64,000 bases of DNA from Stenotrophomonas terrae. GTDB lineage: Bacteria > Pseudomonadota > Gammaproteobacteria > Xanthomonadales > Xanthomonadaceae. The translations under genes and the position numbers were made by a program. The notes beneath the pieces were generated by a model that saw nothing but the letters and a program-made list of their open reading frames with translations, was not told the origin of the DNA and did no database searches. This document shows positions 35,686-44,706 of the stretch, in pieces; the stretch's first letter is position 1, and every line of letters starts with the position of its first letter. The stretch lies in contig NZ_LDJJ01000017.1 of assembly GCF_001431465.1 (NCBI RefSeq), forward strand, positions 1 to 64,000, in the 5' to 3' direction.

Positions 35686-36286
35686 GCAGGGTCCAGCCGA
35701 TCAGCTCGGTGGCGGTCTTGTCCAGCGCGGTTTCAAAGGCGCTGGCGACGCTGCCGATATCGGTGGAGGTGGCCGGCTCGGCGACGATGAAGGTGCGTGC
35801 GGCGACCACGCGCTGGTCCAGGCTGTAGATCAGCTTGGCGTTGAGCTCGATGGTGGCCGATGGCAGCTCACCGCCGCGGTAGTCCGATTCAAAGCGGCGC
35901 AGGTCGGTGGTCAGCTTGTAATCCGAGCGGATGCCGGTGGCAATGCGCGCAACGGCATCGATCCGGCCGGAGTCTTCAAAGCCGCGCAGCACGGTGTCTT
36001 CGAGGATGTCGGTGGCCGGCTGCGACCAGGTGGCACCGCGATAGACCTCCAGCTCACCGGGCGTCGGCCGCACGTTGATGCGCGGGCTGTCGATCAGGCG
36101 TGCGGCGCTGGGCTTGGCGATGGCCAGCTGCCAGTTCACCTGCGGCCAGGATGGATCGGCCTGTACCCGCACCTGCGGCGCATAGATGGTGGTGGACTGG
36201 CGGTCGCCGCCGGCCAGCACCGAGCAGCCGGCCAGGGCCAGCAGGCAGGCGGGGGCGAGCAGCTTGAGCATCGTGATGGACTTCAT
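35639..36286 (-). CDS. ABC-type transport auxiliary lipoprotein (PqiC-like)
   Basis: This 215-aa lipoprotein has a lipobox LALAGC (Cys at residue 21) and a beta-rich domain seen in PqiC and other auxiliary lipoproteins of Mce transporters. In the mature part, PRINVRPTPGELEVYRGATWSQP and DILEDTVLRGFEDSG follow the family layout. It would sit in the outer or inner leaflet facing the periplasm and receive or pass phospholipids. Its start overlaps the stop of the Mce gene (ATGA), and it is the last gene of a four-gene operon. Confidence 0.85.
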   Translation of the reverse strand: MKSITMLKLLAPACLLALAGCSVLAGGDRQSTTIYAPQVRVQADPSWPQVNWQLAIAKPSAARLIDSPRINVRPTPGELEVYRGATWSQPATDILEDTVLRGFEDSGRIDAVARIATGIRSDYKLTTDLRRFESDYRGGELPSATIELNAKLIYSLDQRVVAARTFIVAEPATSTDIGSVASAFETALDKTATELIGWTLLNGQRDAAQQRPGGK

Positions 36287-37209
36287 TTGGGTTCGAACTC
36301 CTTCGGGGCGTCGCGACCGAGCAGGTAGCGTGCCGGGTTGTTCTCCAGCCGGTCACTGACCCGGCGCAGGTCGCGGATCAGGCCGCGCAGTTCGGTCAGG
36401 GTCGGGCCGAGCTGGGCCAGGCCATCGTTGGCGAAACTATTGATGGCGGCACGGTTCTCACCAAGGATGGCATCGGCGTTGCCGGCGGCCGAGTCCAGCT
36501 TGCTGAGGCTGGTGTCGAGCTTGTCCAGGGTGGCCGGCAGCTGCCGCAATACGTTCTGGTCCAGGTTCTTGATGGCGCCGTTGGCGGTGCCCAGGGTGGT
36601 GTTGAGGTTGCGCGCGGCATCACGGGCTTCCACCAGCAATGCCTGGGTGCCCTGGTCGCGGTCGGCCAGGCCGCCGCTGATGGTTTCCAGGTGGGCGAGC
36701 GTGGCCGAGATCTTGTTTACGTTGTCGTCGCTGAGCAGTTCGTCCATGCGCTCGACCACGCGGTTGGCAACGTCGGTGATGTTCTGCAACGCCGACGGTG
36801 CGGCGGCGATGGTCGGTATCGGCTCCTTGCTGACCGCAGTGAGTGCGGCGGCCTGCGGGGTGCCACCGCTGAGCTGGATGATCGACGGCCCGGTCAGGCT
36901 GGTGATGGCCATTTTGGCGCGGGTATCGGTCTTGACCGGGGTGGTGGAATTGAGCCGCAGTTTGGCCACTACCTTGCGCGGGTCGTCCGGGGCCAGGGTC
37001 AGCTCGGTGATCGAGCCCACCGCGATGCCGTTGTACTGCACCGGGCTGCCGACCGACAAACCAGTCACTGCTTCATTGAACACCACCCGGTACTCCTGCC
37101 AGGTGCGGTCGGAGGAATATTTGGCGGCCCACAACCCGAACGCCAGCAGGGCAATGCCGGCAAGCAGGGTGAAGGCACCGATCAGGACGTAGTTGGCTTT
37201 GGTTTCCAT
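36283..37209 (-). CDS. MlaD/Mce family periplasmic lipid-binding protein
   Basis: This 308-aa protein has one N-terminal membrane helix (residues 7-28) and one Mce domain (about 38-115; VVFNEAVTGLSVGSPVQYNGIAVGSI). A long helical C-terminal part (about 140-295) resembles a coiled-coil or needle extension. Mce proteins form hexameric rings that carry lipids between membranes. The C-terminal region is longer than in E. coli MlaD (183 aa). The genes upstream encode the ABC ATPase and permease; the one downstream encodes the auxiliary lipoprotein. Confidence 0.9.
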   Translation of the reverse strand: METKANYVLIGAFTLLAGIALLAFGLWAAKYSSDRTWQEYRVVFNEAVTGLSVGSPVQYNGIAVGSITELTLAPDDPRKVVAKLRLNSTTPVKTDTRAKMAITSLTGPSIIQLSGGTPQAAALTAVSKEPIPTIAAAPSALQNITDVANRVVERMDELLSDDNVNKISATLAHLETISGGLADRDQGTQALLVEARDAARNLNTTLGTANGAIKNLDQNVLRQLPATLDKLDTSLSKLDSAAGNADAILGENRAAINSFANDGLAQLGPTLTELRGLIRDLRRVSDRLENNPARYLLGRDAPKEFEPK

Positions 37210-37210
37210 A

Positions 37211-38020
37211 TCAAGCGGGCTCGTGCTGGAGGCCGCGCGCAGCGCGGGCGCGGGGGCCGTGGAAGTAGTCGCGTATCCACGGATGGTCGAGTTGTTCGAT
37301 TTCGGGCAAGGGGGCGTTGGCGATGACCTTGTGGTCGGCCAGCACCGCTACGCGGTCGCAGATGGCGTAGAGCGTGTCCAGATCGTGGGTGATCAGGAAG
37401 ACGGTCAGGCCCAGTGCTTCCTGCAGGGTCTTGATCAGGCGGTCGAAGGCGGCCGCGCCGATCGGATCGAGCCCGGCGGTGGGTTCGTCCAGGAACAGCA
37501 AGGGTGGGTCGAGCGCCAGCGCACGGGCCAGGCCGGCGCGTTTGCGCATGCCGCCGGACAGCTGCGAGGGCAGCTTGTTGATGGCGTCGGCAGGCAGGCC
37601 GGCCAGCTTCACTTTCAGCAGGGCCAGTTCGTAATGCCAGCGTTCGCTGAGTTCGGGGTGATGTTCCTTGAGCGGCACCTGCACGTTCTCGCCCACGGTC
37701 AACGAGGAGAACAGGGCGCCGTCCTGGAACAGTACGCCGGTATTGCGCTCGATACGCAGGCGGTCGGCCGGATTGCCCGAGCGCGCATCCACGCCCAGTA
37801 CTTCAATCTGCCCGGCATCGGGCGTGCGCAGGCCGAGAATGGAGCGCATCAACACCGATTTGCCGGTGCCCGAGCCGCCGACCACGCCAAGGATTTCGCC
37901 ACGCCGCACATCCAGGTCCAGGCCATCGTGCACGGTCTGGCTGCCGAAACGATTGACCAGCCCGCGCACGCGGATGGCCAGCTCGGTGTCTTCAACGGTG
38001 GTGGCTTCAGGGGTGTTCAT
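37211..38020 (-). CDS. ABC transporter ATP-binding protein, MlaF-like
   Basis: This 269-aa ATPase energises the Mce-type lipid transporter. Walker A is GGSGTGKS, the signature is LSGGMRKRAGLARALALDP, Walker B is LLFLDEPTAGLDPIG and the H-loop is LITHDLDTL. The fit to MlaF is good: the region between Walker A and the signature holds the NTGVLFQDGALFSSLTVGENV segment. One base separates its stop codon from the Mce start; it is co-transcribed with its neighbours. Confidence 0.92.
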   Translation of the reverse strand: MNTPEATTVEDTELAIRVRGLVNRFGSQTVHDGLDLDVRRGEILGVVGGSGTGKSVLMRSILGLRTPDAGQIEVLGVDARSGNPADRLRIERNTGVLFQDGALFSSLTVGENVQVPLKEHHPELSERWHYELALLKVKLAGLPADAINKLPSQLSGGMRKRAGLARALALDPPLLFLDEPTAGLDPIGAAAFDRLIKTLQEALGLTVFLITHDLDTLYAICDRVAVLADHKVIANAPLPEIEQLDHPWIRDYFHGPRARAARGLQHEPA

Positions 38021-38024
38021 CGGC

Positions 38025-39146
38025 TCACCAACCCATGTGCATGAACCACAACGCGGCCAGCGCGTCGAGGATGATGACCAGCGAGATGGTCTGCACCACG
38101 CTGGAGGTGGTGCGTTCGCCCACCGATTGTGCGGTGCCTTCCACCTTCAAGCCTTCCAGGCAGCCGATCAGGGCGATGATCAACGCAAACACCGGCGCCT
38201 TGGACAGACCGACCAGCATGTGCCGCACCTCGATGGTGTCGTGCATGCGCGCCAGATACATCTGCGGCGGAATACCCAGATCAAATGCACCGACGGTGAC
38301 GCCACCGGCCAGGCCGGCGATCATCGCGATGAACGTGAGCAGGGGCAGCATGATCAGCAGCGCGACCACCCGCGGCAGCACCAGCAGATCGATCGGGTCC
38401 AGGCCCAGGGTCTGGATGGCGTCGATTTCCTCGCGCGCCTTCATCGCGCCAATCTGCGCGGTAAAGGCGCTGGCGGTACGCCCGGCCAGCACGATGGCGG
38501 TAAGCAACACCGCGAACTCGCGCAGGAAGGCAATCGAGACCAACTCCACCACATAGATCTCTGCGCCGAAGTCGCGCAGGATGGTGGAACCGAGGAAGGC
38601 GATCACCGCGCCCACTAGGTAGGACAGCAGCGCCACCAGCGGCACGGCGTTCAGGCCCACTTCTTCCATCTGGTTGACCGCTGCGGTCAGCCGGAAGCGA
38701 CGCGGTTGGCGGATCAGGCGTGCCAGCTTGCTCAGGTTCTCGCCGAGGAAGTTGACCAGCACCACGACGTTGCCGGCAATGGCATGCACCGAGCGGCCCA
38801 GTCGATCCAGCGCGGCGGCTACGCCGTAATCACGCTGCGGCTTGGGGCGTTCGTCGGCGACTTCCTCGATGGTGCAGACCAGCGCCTGGTGATCGTCGCG
38901 GAACTGCAGCGCCTCATCGGCCAGGCCCAGCTTGTGCGCGTAACGCAGCAACAGCAGTACCCCGGCCGAATCCAGCCGATCAATGGCGCGCGCATCGATA
39001 CCGGTCACCGTGCCGGTCTGCGCATGCAATACCTCGCCCGAACGCAAGGCAGTGGCCAAGGTCCAGTTGCCGGAAAGCCTGAGCAGGCCATCCGCATCGG
39101 GAGGAAGTACGCAGTCGGGTGGGGGAATGTCTTTCATGGTGACCAT
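38025..39146 (-). CDS. MlaE-type permease with N-terminal STAS-like domain
   Basis: This 373-aa protein fuses a STAS-like domain (about residues 15-105; LSGNWTLATA and IDRLDSAGVLLLLRYA) to an MlaE permease of about five helices. The permease signature is GRTASAFTAQIGAMKAREEIDAIQTLGLDPIDLLVLPRVVA in the middle, shown here as the GR...EEIDA loop. In E. coli the STAS function is a separate protein, MlaB. It is the first gene of the operon on the minus strand. Two start codons, 39146 and 39137, are possible and neither has a clear ribosome-binding site. Confidence 0.9.
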   Translation of the reverse strand: MVTMKDIPPPDCVLPPDADGLLRLSGNWTLATALRSGEVLHAQTGTVTGIDARAIDRLDSAGVLLLLRYAHKLGLADEALQFRDDHQALVCTIEEVADERPKPQRDYGVAAALDRLGRSVHAIAGNVVVLVNFLGENLSKLARLIRQPRRFRLTAAVNQMEEVGLNAVPLVALLSYLVGAVIAFLGSTILRDFGAEIYVVELVSIAFLREFAVLLTAIVLAGRTASAFTAQIGAMKAREEIDAIQTLGLDPIDLLVLPRVVALLIMLPLLTFIAMIAGLAGGVTVGAFDLGIPPQMYLARMHDTIEVRHMLVGLSKAPVFALIIALIGCLEGLKVEGTAQSVGERTTSSVVQTISLVIILDALAALWFMHMGW

Positions 39147-39220
39147 TGACTGCGGAGAATAACCTGTCCGTCCTTCAACCCGGATGAGTATTTCATCCGC
39201 TTCAGGTGATACTAACGGCC

Positions 39221-40492
39221 ATGTCTGCCGAAACCCTTGCCGCTGCCCCGGCCACTGCTTCCAATCGGGCTACCTATGCGCAACGTGTGGCCTTCGTTTC
39301 GGAGATGGCCGGGCGGCTGCACAGCTATGGCACCACCGCCCAGCGTCTGGAGGCAGCGGTGGTCGCCTTGGCGCAGCAGCTGGATCTGGATTGCGAGCCG
39401 TGGTCGAACCCGACCGGTTTGATTCTGAGTTTCAGCGACCCCACCCGCGCCATCGGCTCCAGTGATATCACCCGCGTCATCCGCCTGGGGCCGGGCGATA
39501 CAAATCTGCACAAGCTGGCCATGGCCGACCAGATCGCCGATGCGGTGGCGGCCGGGCAGATGTCCATCGCCCAGGGCCACACCGCGCTGCGCCAGCTCGA
39601 CAAGGATGGCGGCCTGCGCAGCAAGATCCAGTTGCTGGCCTCGTTCACCCTGGGCTCGGCCGGCGTGGCCGGTCTGTGGCGGCTGCCGTGGCTGGATATC
39701 GCCACCGCGGGTATTACCGGTCTGCTGATCGGCCTGATGCTGTTCTATACCGACCGGCGGGTAGCAACGCGTGAGGCCGGTGAGGCGCTGGCGGCGTTGC
39801 TGGCGGGCTTCGTCGCGGTGCTGGTGGCCAGTTTCATCGGGCCGCTGAATCTGAATTCCACCATCATCGCGTCGCTGGTGGTGCTGCTGCCGGGTATGGC
39901 GCTGACCAACTCGGTCAACGAACTGGCCAGCGGGCATTGGGTATCGGGCACGGCGCGGTTCGCCGGTGCGCTGACCACCATCATGAAGCTCACGGTGGGC
40001 GCGATGATCGCCGTCACCATCGCCAACTCCATCGGCCTGGAGCCGGTTATCCGCGCCTCGCGGCCGCAATCCAACTGGGTGGAATGGGGCTCGGTGCTGG
40101 TGGCCTCGTTTGCCTTCGCCATGCTGTTCCGGGCCAGCAAGCGCGACTATGTGTGGGTGATGGCTGCATCGGTGGCCGGTTACGCCATCTCCCGCTATGG
40201 CGGCCAGTTGTGGGGCGCGCCGGCAGGTATCTTTCTGGCGGCAATGGCAGTGACGGCCGCCGGCAATCTGTTCGGGCGCATCGTGCAGCGGCCGGGGGCG
40301 ATCATCCGCTTGCCCGGCATCATCATGCTGGTGCCCGGCAGTACCAGTCTGCGCGGGGTGCTGAGCCTGATCCAGCAGCAGAACGTGAATGCCGGTGAGT
40401 CGGCATTGTTGACCGTGGTCAACGTGGTGATGGCGCTGGTGGCCGGGCTGCTGTTCGGTAATCTGCTGGTGCCGGCGCGCAAGAATCTCTGA
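39221..40492 (+). CDS. ThrE-family threonine/serine exporter-like protein
   Basis: This 423-aa membrane protein belongs to the ThrE family. The N-terminal cytoplasmic domain of about 130 residues (MAGRLHSYGTTAQRLEAAVVALA) is followed by about ten helices in two groups. Signatures include IIASLVVLLPGMALTNSVNELASGHWVSGTARFAGA and LPGIIMLVPGSTSLRGVLSLI in the C-terminal half. The bacterial founder exports threonine and serine; the substrate here is not known. The start at 39221 has weak upstream signals; an inverted repeat CGGATGA/TCATCCG lies at 39181-39199. Confidence 0.85.
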   Translation: MSAETLAAAPATASNRATYAQRVAFVSEMAGRLHSYGTTAQRLEAAVVALAQQLDLDCEPWSNPTGLILSFSDPTRAIGSSDITRVIRLGPGDTNLHKLAMADQIADAVAAGQMSIAQGHTALRQLDKDGGLRSKIQLLASFTLGSAGVAGLWRLPWLDIATAGITGLLIGLMLFYTDRRVATREAGEALAALLAGFVAVLVASFIGPLNLNSTIIASLVVLLPGMALTNSVNELASGHWVSGTARFAGALTTIMKLTVGAMIAVTIANSIGLEPVIRASRPQSNWVEWGSVLVASFAFAMLFRASKRDYVWVMAASVAGYAISRYGGQLWGAPAGIFLAAMAVTAAGNLFGRIVQRPGAIIRLPGIIMLVPGSTSLRGVLSLIQQQNVNAGESALLTVVNVVMALVAGLLFGNLLVPARKNL

Positions 40493-40831
40493 TGCGCGGG
40501 TGCACGGTCAGCCATTAAAGCACTGTTGGCTGTGATGCTGCTCACGAAAGTACCGCGATGCGCCGCAAACGCGGTGCATTTGAAGCGATCAAGGTAGCCC
40601 GGGTAAGCGCAGCGCACCCGGGGCTGTCTGCGGGCATTGGGAAATATCTGCATATTCCGGCTTTTCCTGCTTCCCGGGTGCGCTGCGCTTACCCGGGCTA
40701 CGTTGCTTTCAGATAATCCCTGGCGTTTGAGTGCCGGAATCGGCAAATCCAAGGCTCGGCAGGGCCATTAAATCCAGCCAATAAAAAACGCCGGCAGCTG
40801 CCGGCGTTTTGTAATTTCCGTTCCAGATTAC
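40493..40831. repeat. Intergenic region with a 108-nt palindromic element
   Basis: Arms at 40594-40622 and 40673-40701 are perfect 29-nt reverse complements (beginning GTAGCCCGGGTAAGCGCAGC) around a 50-nt loop. This is a different repeat class from the GGAGCGGCGTAAGCC family. The rest of the gap holds no gene; the terminator of the H-NS-like gene lies at its right end. Confidence 0.85.
40783..40810 (-). terminator. Terminator of the H-NS-like gene
   Basis: AAAACGCCGGCAGCTGCCGG and the following CGTTTT form a perfect palindrome with terminal A and T runs, 22 nt after the stop codon. Confidence 0.85.
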
Positions 40832-41212
40832 TTACTTCTGGATCAGGAAATCTTCAACCTTGCGGCCTGCCTTGGTGTATTCGGCCAGCCAGCGCGGCTG
40901 CTTGCCACGGCCAGTCCAGGTTTCAGCGGCATTGGCCGGGTTGCGGTACTTCGGCTCAACCTTGGGCAGCTTGCGGCCGGTCTTGGCGGTGCCCTTGCTG
41001 GCCTTGGCGCCACGCGGGGCCTTTACTGCAACGGCGGCGCCGGTGCCGAACAGCTCTTCGACGGTGTAACCAGCCTTCTTGGCGGCAGCGGCAACCAGGG
41101 CACGGGCCTTGGCAATCGGCTGGCGCTTGGCGACAACGGTCTTGCGCTTCTGTGCGTCGCGGATCAGTACGGCCAGTTCTTTGGCCGACAGCTGGGACAG
41201 ATCGATACTCAT
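40832..41212 (-). CDS. H-NS histone-like nucleoid protein
   Basis: This 126-aa, basic DNA-binding protein has the H-NS C-terminal core TWTGRGKQPRWL (98-109), which inserts in the minor groove of AT-rich DNA. The N-terminal helix (LSAKELAVLIRDAQKR) is a dimerisation region, and the middle is an Ala/Lys-rich linker. It resembles the xanthomonad XrvA/XrvC group, which regulates virulence and polysaccharide genes. It could silence the low-GC O-antigen island, but this is only inference. Its own terminator follows directly. Confidence 0.9.
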   Translation of the reverse strand: MSIDLSQLSAKELAVLIRDAQKRKTVVAKRQPIAKARALVAAAAKKAGYTVEELFGTGAAVAVKAPRGAKASKGTAKTGRKLPKVEPKYRNPANAAETWTGRGKQPRWLAEYTKAGRKVEDFLIQK

Positions 41213-41335
41213 CGAATAACTACTCCGGATAATGGGTTGGGGGTGAATGCCATTCCGTGGCAGCGCGGCAAAGCATACCGGGCCTGTTACGGGAATGACA
41301 AATAAATACCGTGTTCCATGTTATCCGCAAATGAA

Positions 41336-41360
41336 AACGCCGGGACTTTGTCCCGGCGTT
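41336..41360 (-). terminator. Terminator of proS
   Basis: AACGCCGGGAC and its complement around TTT, 15 nt after the proS stop codon; on the minus strand the stem is followed by TTTTCATTT. Confidence 0.8.
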
Positions 41361-41374
41361 ATAAGGGCGTTGGC

Positions 41375-43069
41375 TCAGCCGGTAATCCGGCTGATCGCCG
41401 TTGCCTGATCCAGGTTTTCCGCCTCGCTGGCGTTGCGTGCGCGGTATTCCACGGTGCCTGCAGCCAGGCCACGTTCGGAGACGACGATGCGATGCGGAAT
41501 GCCGATCAGTTCCATATCGGCAAACATCTGGCCCGGGCGTAGGCCACGGTCGTCCAGTGCGGCATCCACGCCAGCCGCCTGCAGCTGGGCCAGCAAGGCT
41601 TCGGCGGCGGCGGTGACGGTCGGGTCCTGCTTCGGGTTGATCATGCAGACAACCGCTTGCCACGGCGCCATGCTCACCGGCCAGATAATGCCGACTTCGT
41701 CATGGTTCTGCTCGATCGCTGCGGCGACGATGCGCGAAACGCCAATGCCATAACAGCCCATCGCCATCACCGCAGCCTTGCCGTTCTGGTCCAGCACGGT
41801 GGCCTTCAATGCCTGCGCATATTGGCGGCCCAGCTGGAACACATGGCCGACTTCGATACCACGGGTAATCTTCAGCTCGCCGCCGTCGCGCGCGCGGTCG
41901 CCGGCCTTGACGTTGCGGATATCGGCAACCTCCGGCTCGGCGAGGTCGCGGCCCCAATTGACGCCAGCAATATGCAGACCTTTCTCATTGGCGCCGACCA
42001 CAAAATCCGCCATTGCCGCCACTTCACGATCAGCCACCACGCGGATCGGCTTGCGCGGATTCAAGGGGCCGAGGAAACCCGGCTCGCTGCCCAGATAATC
42101 GGCAATCTCGGCTTCGCTGGCCATGCGGTAATCGTTCAGGCCAGCCACCTTGGCCAATTTGATTTCATTGACTTCGTGGTCGCCACGTACCAGTGCCAGC
42201 ACGAACTGATTATCCGTGCTCATTACCGCGATTGATTTGACCGTGCGCAGCAGGGCGATGCCCATCAGCGCGGCCACCTCTTCACAGGTTTTCTGGGTGG
42301 GGGTATCGATCTTGCGCAGGGCTTCGCTGGCGGCGCCGCGCGCGGCCGGGTCGGCGGCGATGGCCGCTTCCACGTTGGCGGCGTAATCCGAGCCGGTGGA
42401 GAACACCAGCGCGTCTTCACCGGAATCGGCGATGACGTGGAATTCCTGCGAGGCGTCGCCACCGATGGCGCCGGAATCAGCCTGTACGGCGCGGAATTCC
42501 AGGCCCAGGCGGGTGAAGATGCGGCTATAGGCCGCCTTCATGTTTTCGTATTCGGCCACCAGGCTGGCGTCGTCCAGATGGAAGGAATAGGCATCCTTCA
42601 TCAAAAACTCTCGCGAACGCATGACGCCGAAACGCGGGCGGATTTCGTCGCGGAACTTGGTCTGCACCTGGTAGAAATTGACCGGCAGCTGCTTGTAGCT
42701 GGACAGCTCCTGGCGCGCGAAGTCGGTAATGGCTTCCTCGGCCGTGGGGCTGTAGCAGTATTCCTGCTCCTTGCGGTCCTTGATTTTCAGCAGCTGGCCG
42801 CCGAATTTTTCCCACCGGCCGGTTTCTTCCCACAATTCCTTGGGCTGGATGGTCGGCAGCTGCAACTCCACCGCGCCGGCGCGATTCATTTCCTCGCGAA
42901 CGATGGCTTCCACCTTGCGCAACACCCGCAGGCCCAGCGGCGACCAGGTGTACAGGCCCGATGCCAGCTTGCGGATCATGCCCGCGCGCAGCATCAGCCG
43001 GTGGCTGACCAGCTCGGCGTCGGCAGGGGTTTCCTTGGTGGTGTGCAGGTGGAAACGGGAAAGGCGCAT
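41375..43069 (-). CDS. proS: Prolyl-tRNA synthetase
   Basis: This 564-aa class II synthetase charges tRNA-Pro. Class II motif 1 is in the first 90 residues ([21 protein letters not shown]), motif 2 is near [17 protein letters not shown], and motif 3 is in [12 protein letters not shown] at about residue 445. An editing domain (about residues 225-400) sits between motifs 2 and 3, as in bacterial-type ProRS of this size. The C-terminal anticodon-binding domain follows. The start at 43069 gives [13 protein letters not shown], standard for gammaproteobacteria. Confidence 0.95.
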   Translation of the reverse strand: MRLSRFHLHTTKETPADAELVSHRLMLRAGMIRKLASGLYTWSPLGLRVLRKVEAIVREEMNRAGAVELQLPTIQPKELWEETGRWEKFGGQLLKIKDRKEQEYCYSPTAEEAITDFARQELSSYKQLPVNFYQVQTKFRDEIRPRFGVMRSREFLMKDAYSFHLDDASLVAEYENMKAAYSRIFTRLGLEFRAVQADSGAIGGDASQEFHVIADSGEDALVFSTGSDYAANVEAAIAADPAARGAASEALRKIDTPTQKTCEEVAALMGIALLRTVKSIAVMSTDNQFVLALVRGDHEVNEIKLAKVAGLNDYRMASEAEIADYLGSEPGFLGPLNPRKPIRVVADREVAAMADFVVGANEKGLHIAGVNWGRDLAEPEVADIRNVKAGDRARDGGELKITRGIEVGHVFQLGRQYAQALKATVLDQNGKAAVMAMGCYGIGVSRIVAAAIEQNHDEVGIIWPVSMAPWQAVVCMINPKQDPTVTAAAEALLAQLQAAGVDAALDDRGLRPGQMFADMELIGIPHRIVVSERGLAAGTVEYRARNASEAENLDQATAISRITG

Positions 43070-43454
43070 GGCAGGGGGCTTCGCAGAACGGACGATCCGC
43101 TATTTTGCCAGCCTTGCAGGCCCCTGCGTACCGCCGCGAGCAGGTCAGGGCAGCGGCGAGGGGGAAACTGACTGTAGGAGCGGCGTCAGCCGCGAAGCTG
43201 GGAATACAGAAAGGCCTCAAAAGCCAACCCCCCTCCCCAGCCCTCCCCTTGGCCTGTGGCCAAAGGGAGGCAACAGAGCTGTAGGAGCGGCGTAAGCCGC
43301 GAAGCTAGCCGATCCAGGTTGGCGGAAGTGTTGGCAATTGCAGGGATTACGAGCTTCGCGGCTTACGCCCCTCCCACAACCCCGCAGCCCCGCAGCTTTA
43401 TCGCCGGGCAGGCTTCACCAACGCAAAATCACCGCCCGGCAGTTGCCGCCTGGC
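43070..43454. repeat. Repeat-rich intergenic region
   Basis: A single GGAGCGGCGTCAGCC half element lies at 43173-43200. A paired unit follows at 43280-43377, whose arms are GTAGGAGCGGCGTAAGCC and its near-complement (one arm reads GCCCCTCCCAC). Between them, 43228-43275 is CCCTCCCC-rich and contains the stem TTGGCC/GGCCAA. No gene is seen. Confidence 0.85.
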
Positions 43455-43844
43455 TCAAGTCTTCGGTGCTGGCTTGCAATAAGCCGCGGCAGTCGCCTCG
43501 GCCAGATGCTTCTGCGCGACGCGCTGGGCGTCATCCAGCGGCGTATCCGGCTTGCCGTCGCCATCGGTGTCCTGCATCACCGGGTCGCTGCCGTTCAGCA
43601 GCTCCAGGTTTTTGCGCGCGCCCAGGCACTGGGCCGATTCGGCGGCTTCGGCCGGTGCCGCTGGTTCGGCAGCCGATGCGCCGCTGGCGGTGATGCGGCG
43701 GGTTTCGTAGGGCTTGCCGGCCGGCGGCCGTTCCGAGTACTGGGTGACGCCATTGGCGTCCTTCCACTTGTAGAGATTGCCGGCGTGGGCGCCGGCGGCG
43801 GCTGTGAGCATGAGCAGGCAGCAGAGGCGGGACAGGGCGAGCAT
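43455..43844 (-). CDS. DUF4124 domain exported protein
   Basis: This 129-aa protein has a signal peptide (LALSRLCCLLMLTAAAGAHA) followed by the DUF4124 core LYKWKDANGVTQYSERPPAGK. Such proteins are common and uncharacterised in gammaproteobacteria. The C-terminal part holds DTDGDGKPDTPLDDAQ, which resembles a calcium-binding EF-hand-like loop. The start codon (complement of CAT at 43842-43844) is followed on the other strand by an alternative pssA start. Confidence 0.85.
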   Translation of the reverse strand: MLALSRLCCLLMLTAAAGAHAGNLYKWKDANGVTQYSERPPAGKPYETRRITASGASAAEPAAPAEAAESAQCLGARKNLELLNGSDPVMQDTDGDGKPDTPLDDAQRVAQKHLAEATAAAYCKPAPKT

Positions 43845-43926
43845 GGCAACTCCAGACACCGAAACAGGGCAGGGGGCGATTGCAGCACCCGGTGACGTGG
43901 CTGGCAAGTCGATTAAACTGGCCGGT

Positions 43927-44706
43927 ATGGACGAATTGAGACCACCACCCCGTTCGCGCAGCATCTACCTGCTCCCGAACCTGTTTACCACCGCCGGGCT
44001 GTTTGCCGGCTTCTACGCGATCATCGCCGCTTCCAACGGGCAGTTCGTCAACGCCAGTATTGCCGTGTTCGTGGCGGCGGTGATGGATGGGCTGGATGGC
44101 CGGGTTGCGCGTTTGACCGGCACCAGCAGCGAATTCGGCGTGCAATACGACTCCCTGGCCGATCTGGTCAGCTTCGGCATGGCGCCGGCGCTGGTCATGT
44201 ATCACTGGGCCCTGTCTTCCCTGAAGTTCGACGGTGACGTGCTGGGCCGGGTCGGCTGGTCGGCAGCGTTTCTCTACGCCGCCTGCGCCGCGCTGCGGCT
44301 GGCCCGCTTCAATACCCAGGTGGGTACGGTCGACAAGCGCTGGTTTGTCGGCCTGGCAAGCCCGGCCGCAGCCGGCTTGATGATGTCCTTTGTCTGGGCT
44401 TTTGCCGACGGCGAGCTGGGCTGGAACGGCGAGCAGCTGCGCTATGTGGCCTTGGGCGTGACCATCCTGTCCGGCCTGCTGATGGTCAGCCGGATCCGCT
44501 TCTGGAGCTTCAAGGGCGGCAGTGAGAAGGGTCCGCGCTCCGAGCGGGTGCCGTTCATGGTGCTGGCGCTGGTGCCGATCGTGATTTCGATCGTGGTGCT
44601 GGATCCGGCCCGCACCTTGCTGGTGGTTGGCGTGATCTATGCGCTGTCCGGGCCGGTGATGTGGCTGCTGCAGCGCTGGCGGCAACCGGCTGGCAAGGTG
44701 CAGTGA
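43927..44706 (+). CDS. pssA: CDP-diacylglycerol-serine O-phosphatidyltransferase
   Basis: This 259-aa membrane enzyme makes phosphatidylserine, precursor of phosphatidylethanolamine. It is the CDP-alcohol phosphatidyltransferase type: the active-site motif D-G-x2-A-R-x8-G-x3-D-x3-D appears as DGLDGRVARLTGTSSEFGVQYDSLAD across two lines of the family, here summarised by DGLDGRVAR and GVQYDSLAD. About six hydrophobic helices follow. The ATG at 43927 gives MDELRPPPRSR; an ATG at 43843 in the same frame would add 28 residues without a membrane or targeting signal. The stop overlaps the next gene (GTGA). Confidence 0.9.
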   Translation: MDELRPPPRSRSIYLLPNLFTTAGLFAGFYAIIAASNGQFVNASIAVFVAAVMDGLDGRVARLTGTSSEFGVQYDSLADLVSFGMAPALVMYHWALSSLKFDGDVLGRVGWSAAFLYAACAALRLARFNTQVGTVDKRWFVGLASPAAAGLMMSFVWAFADGELGWNGEQLRYVALGVTILSGLLMVSRIRFWSFKGGSEKGPRSERVPFMVLALVPIVISIVVLDPARTLLVVGVIYALSGPVMWLLQRWRQPAGKVQ

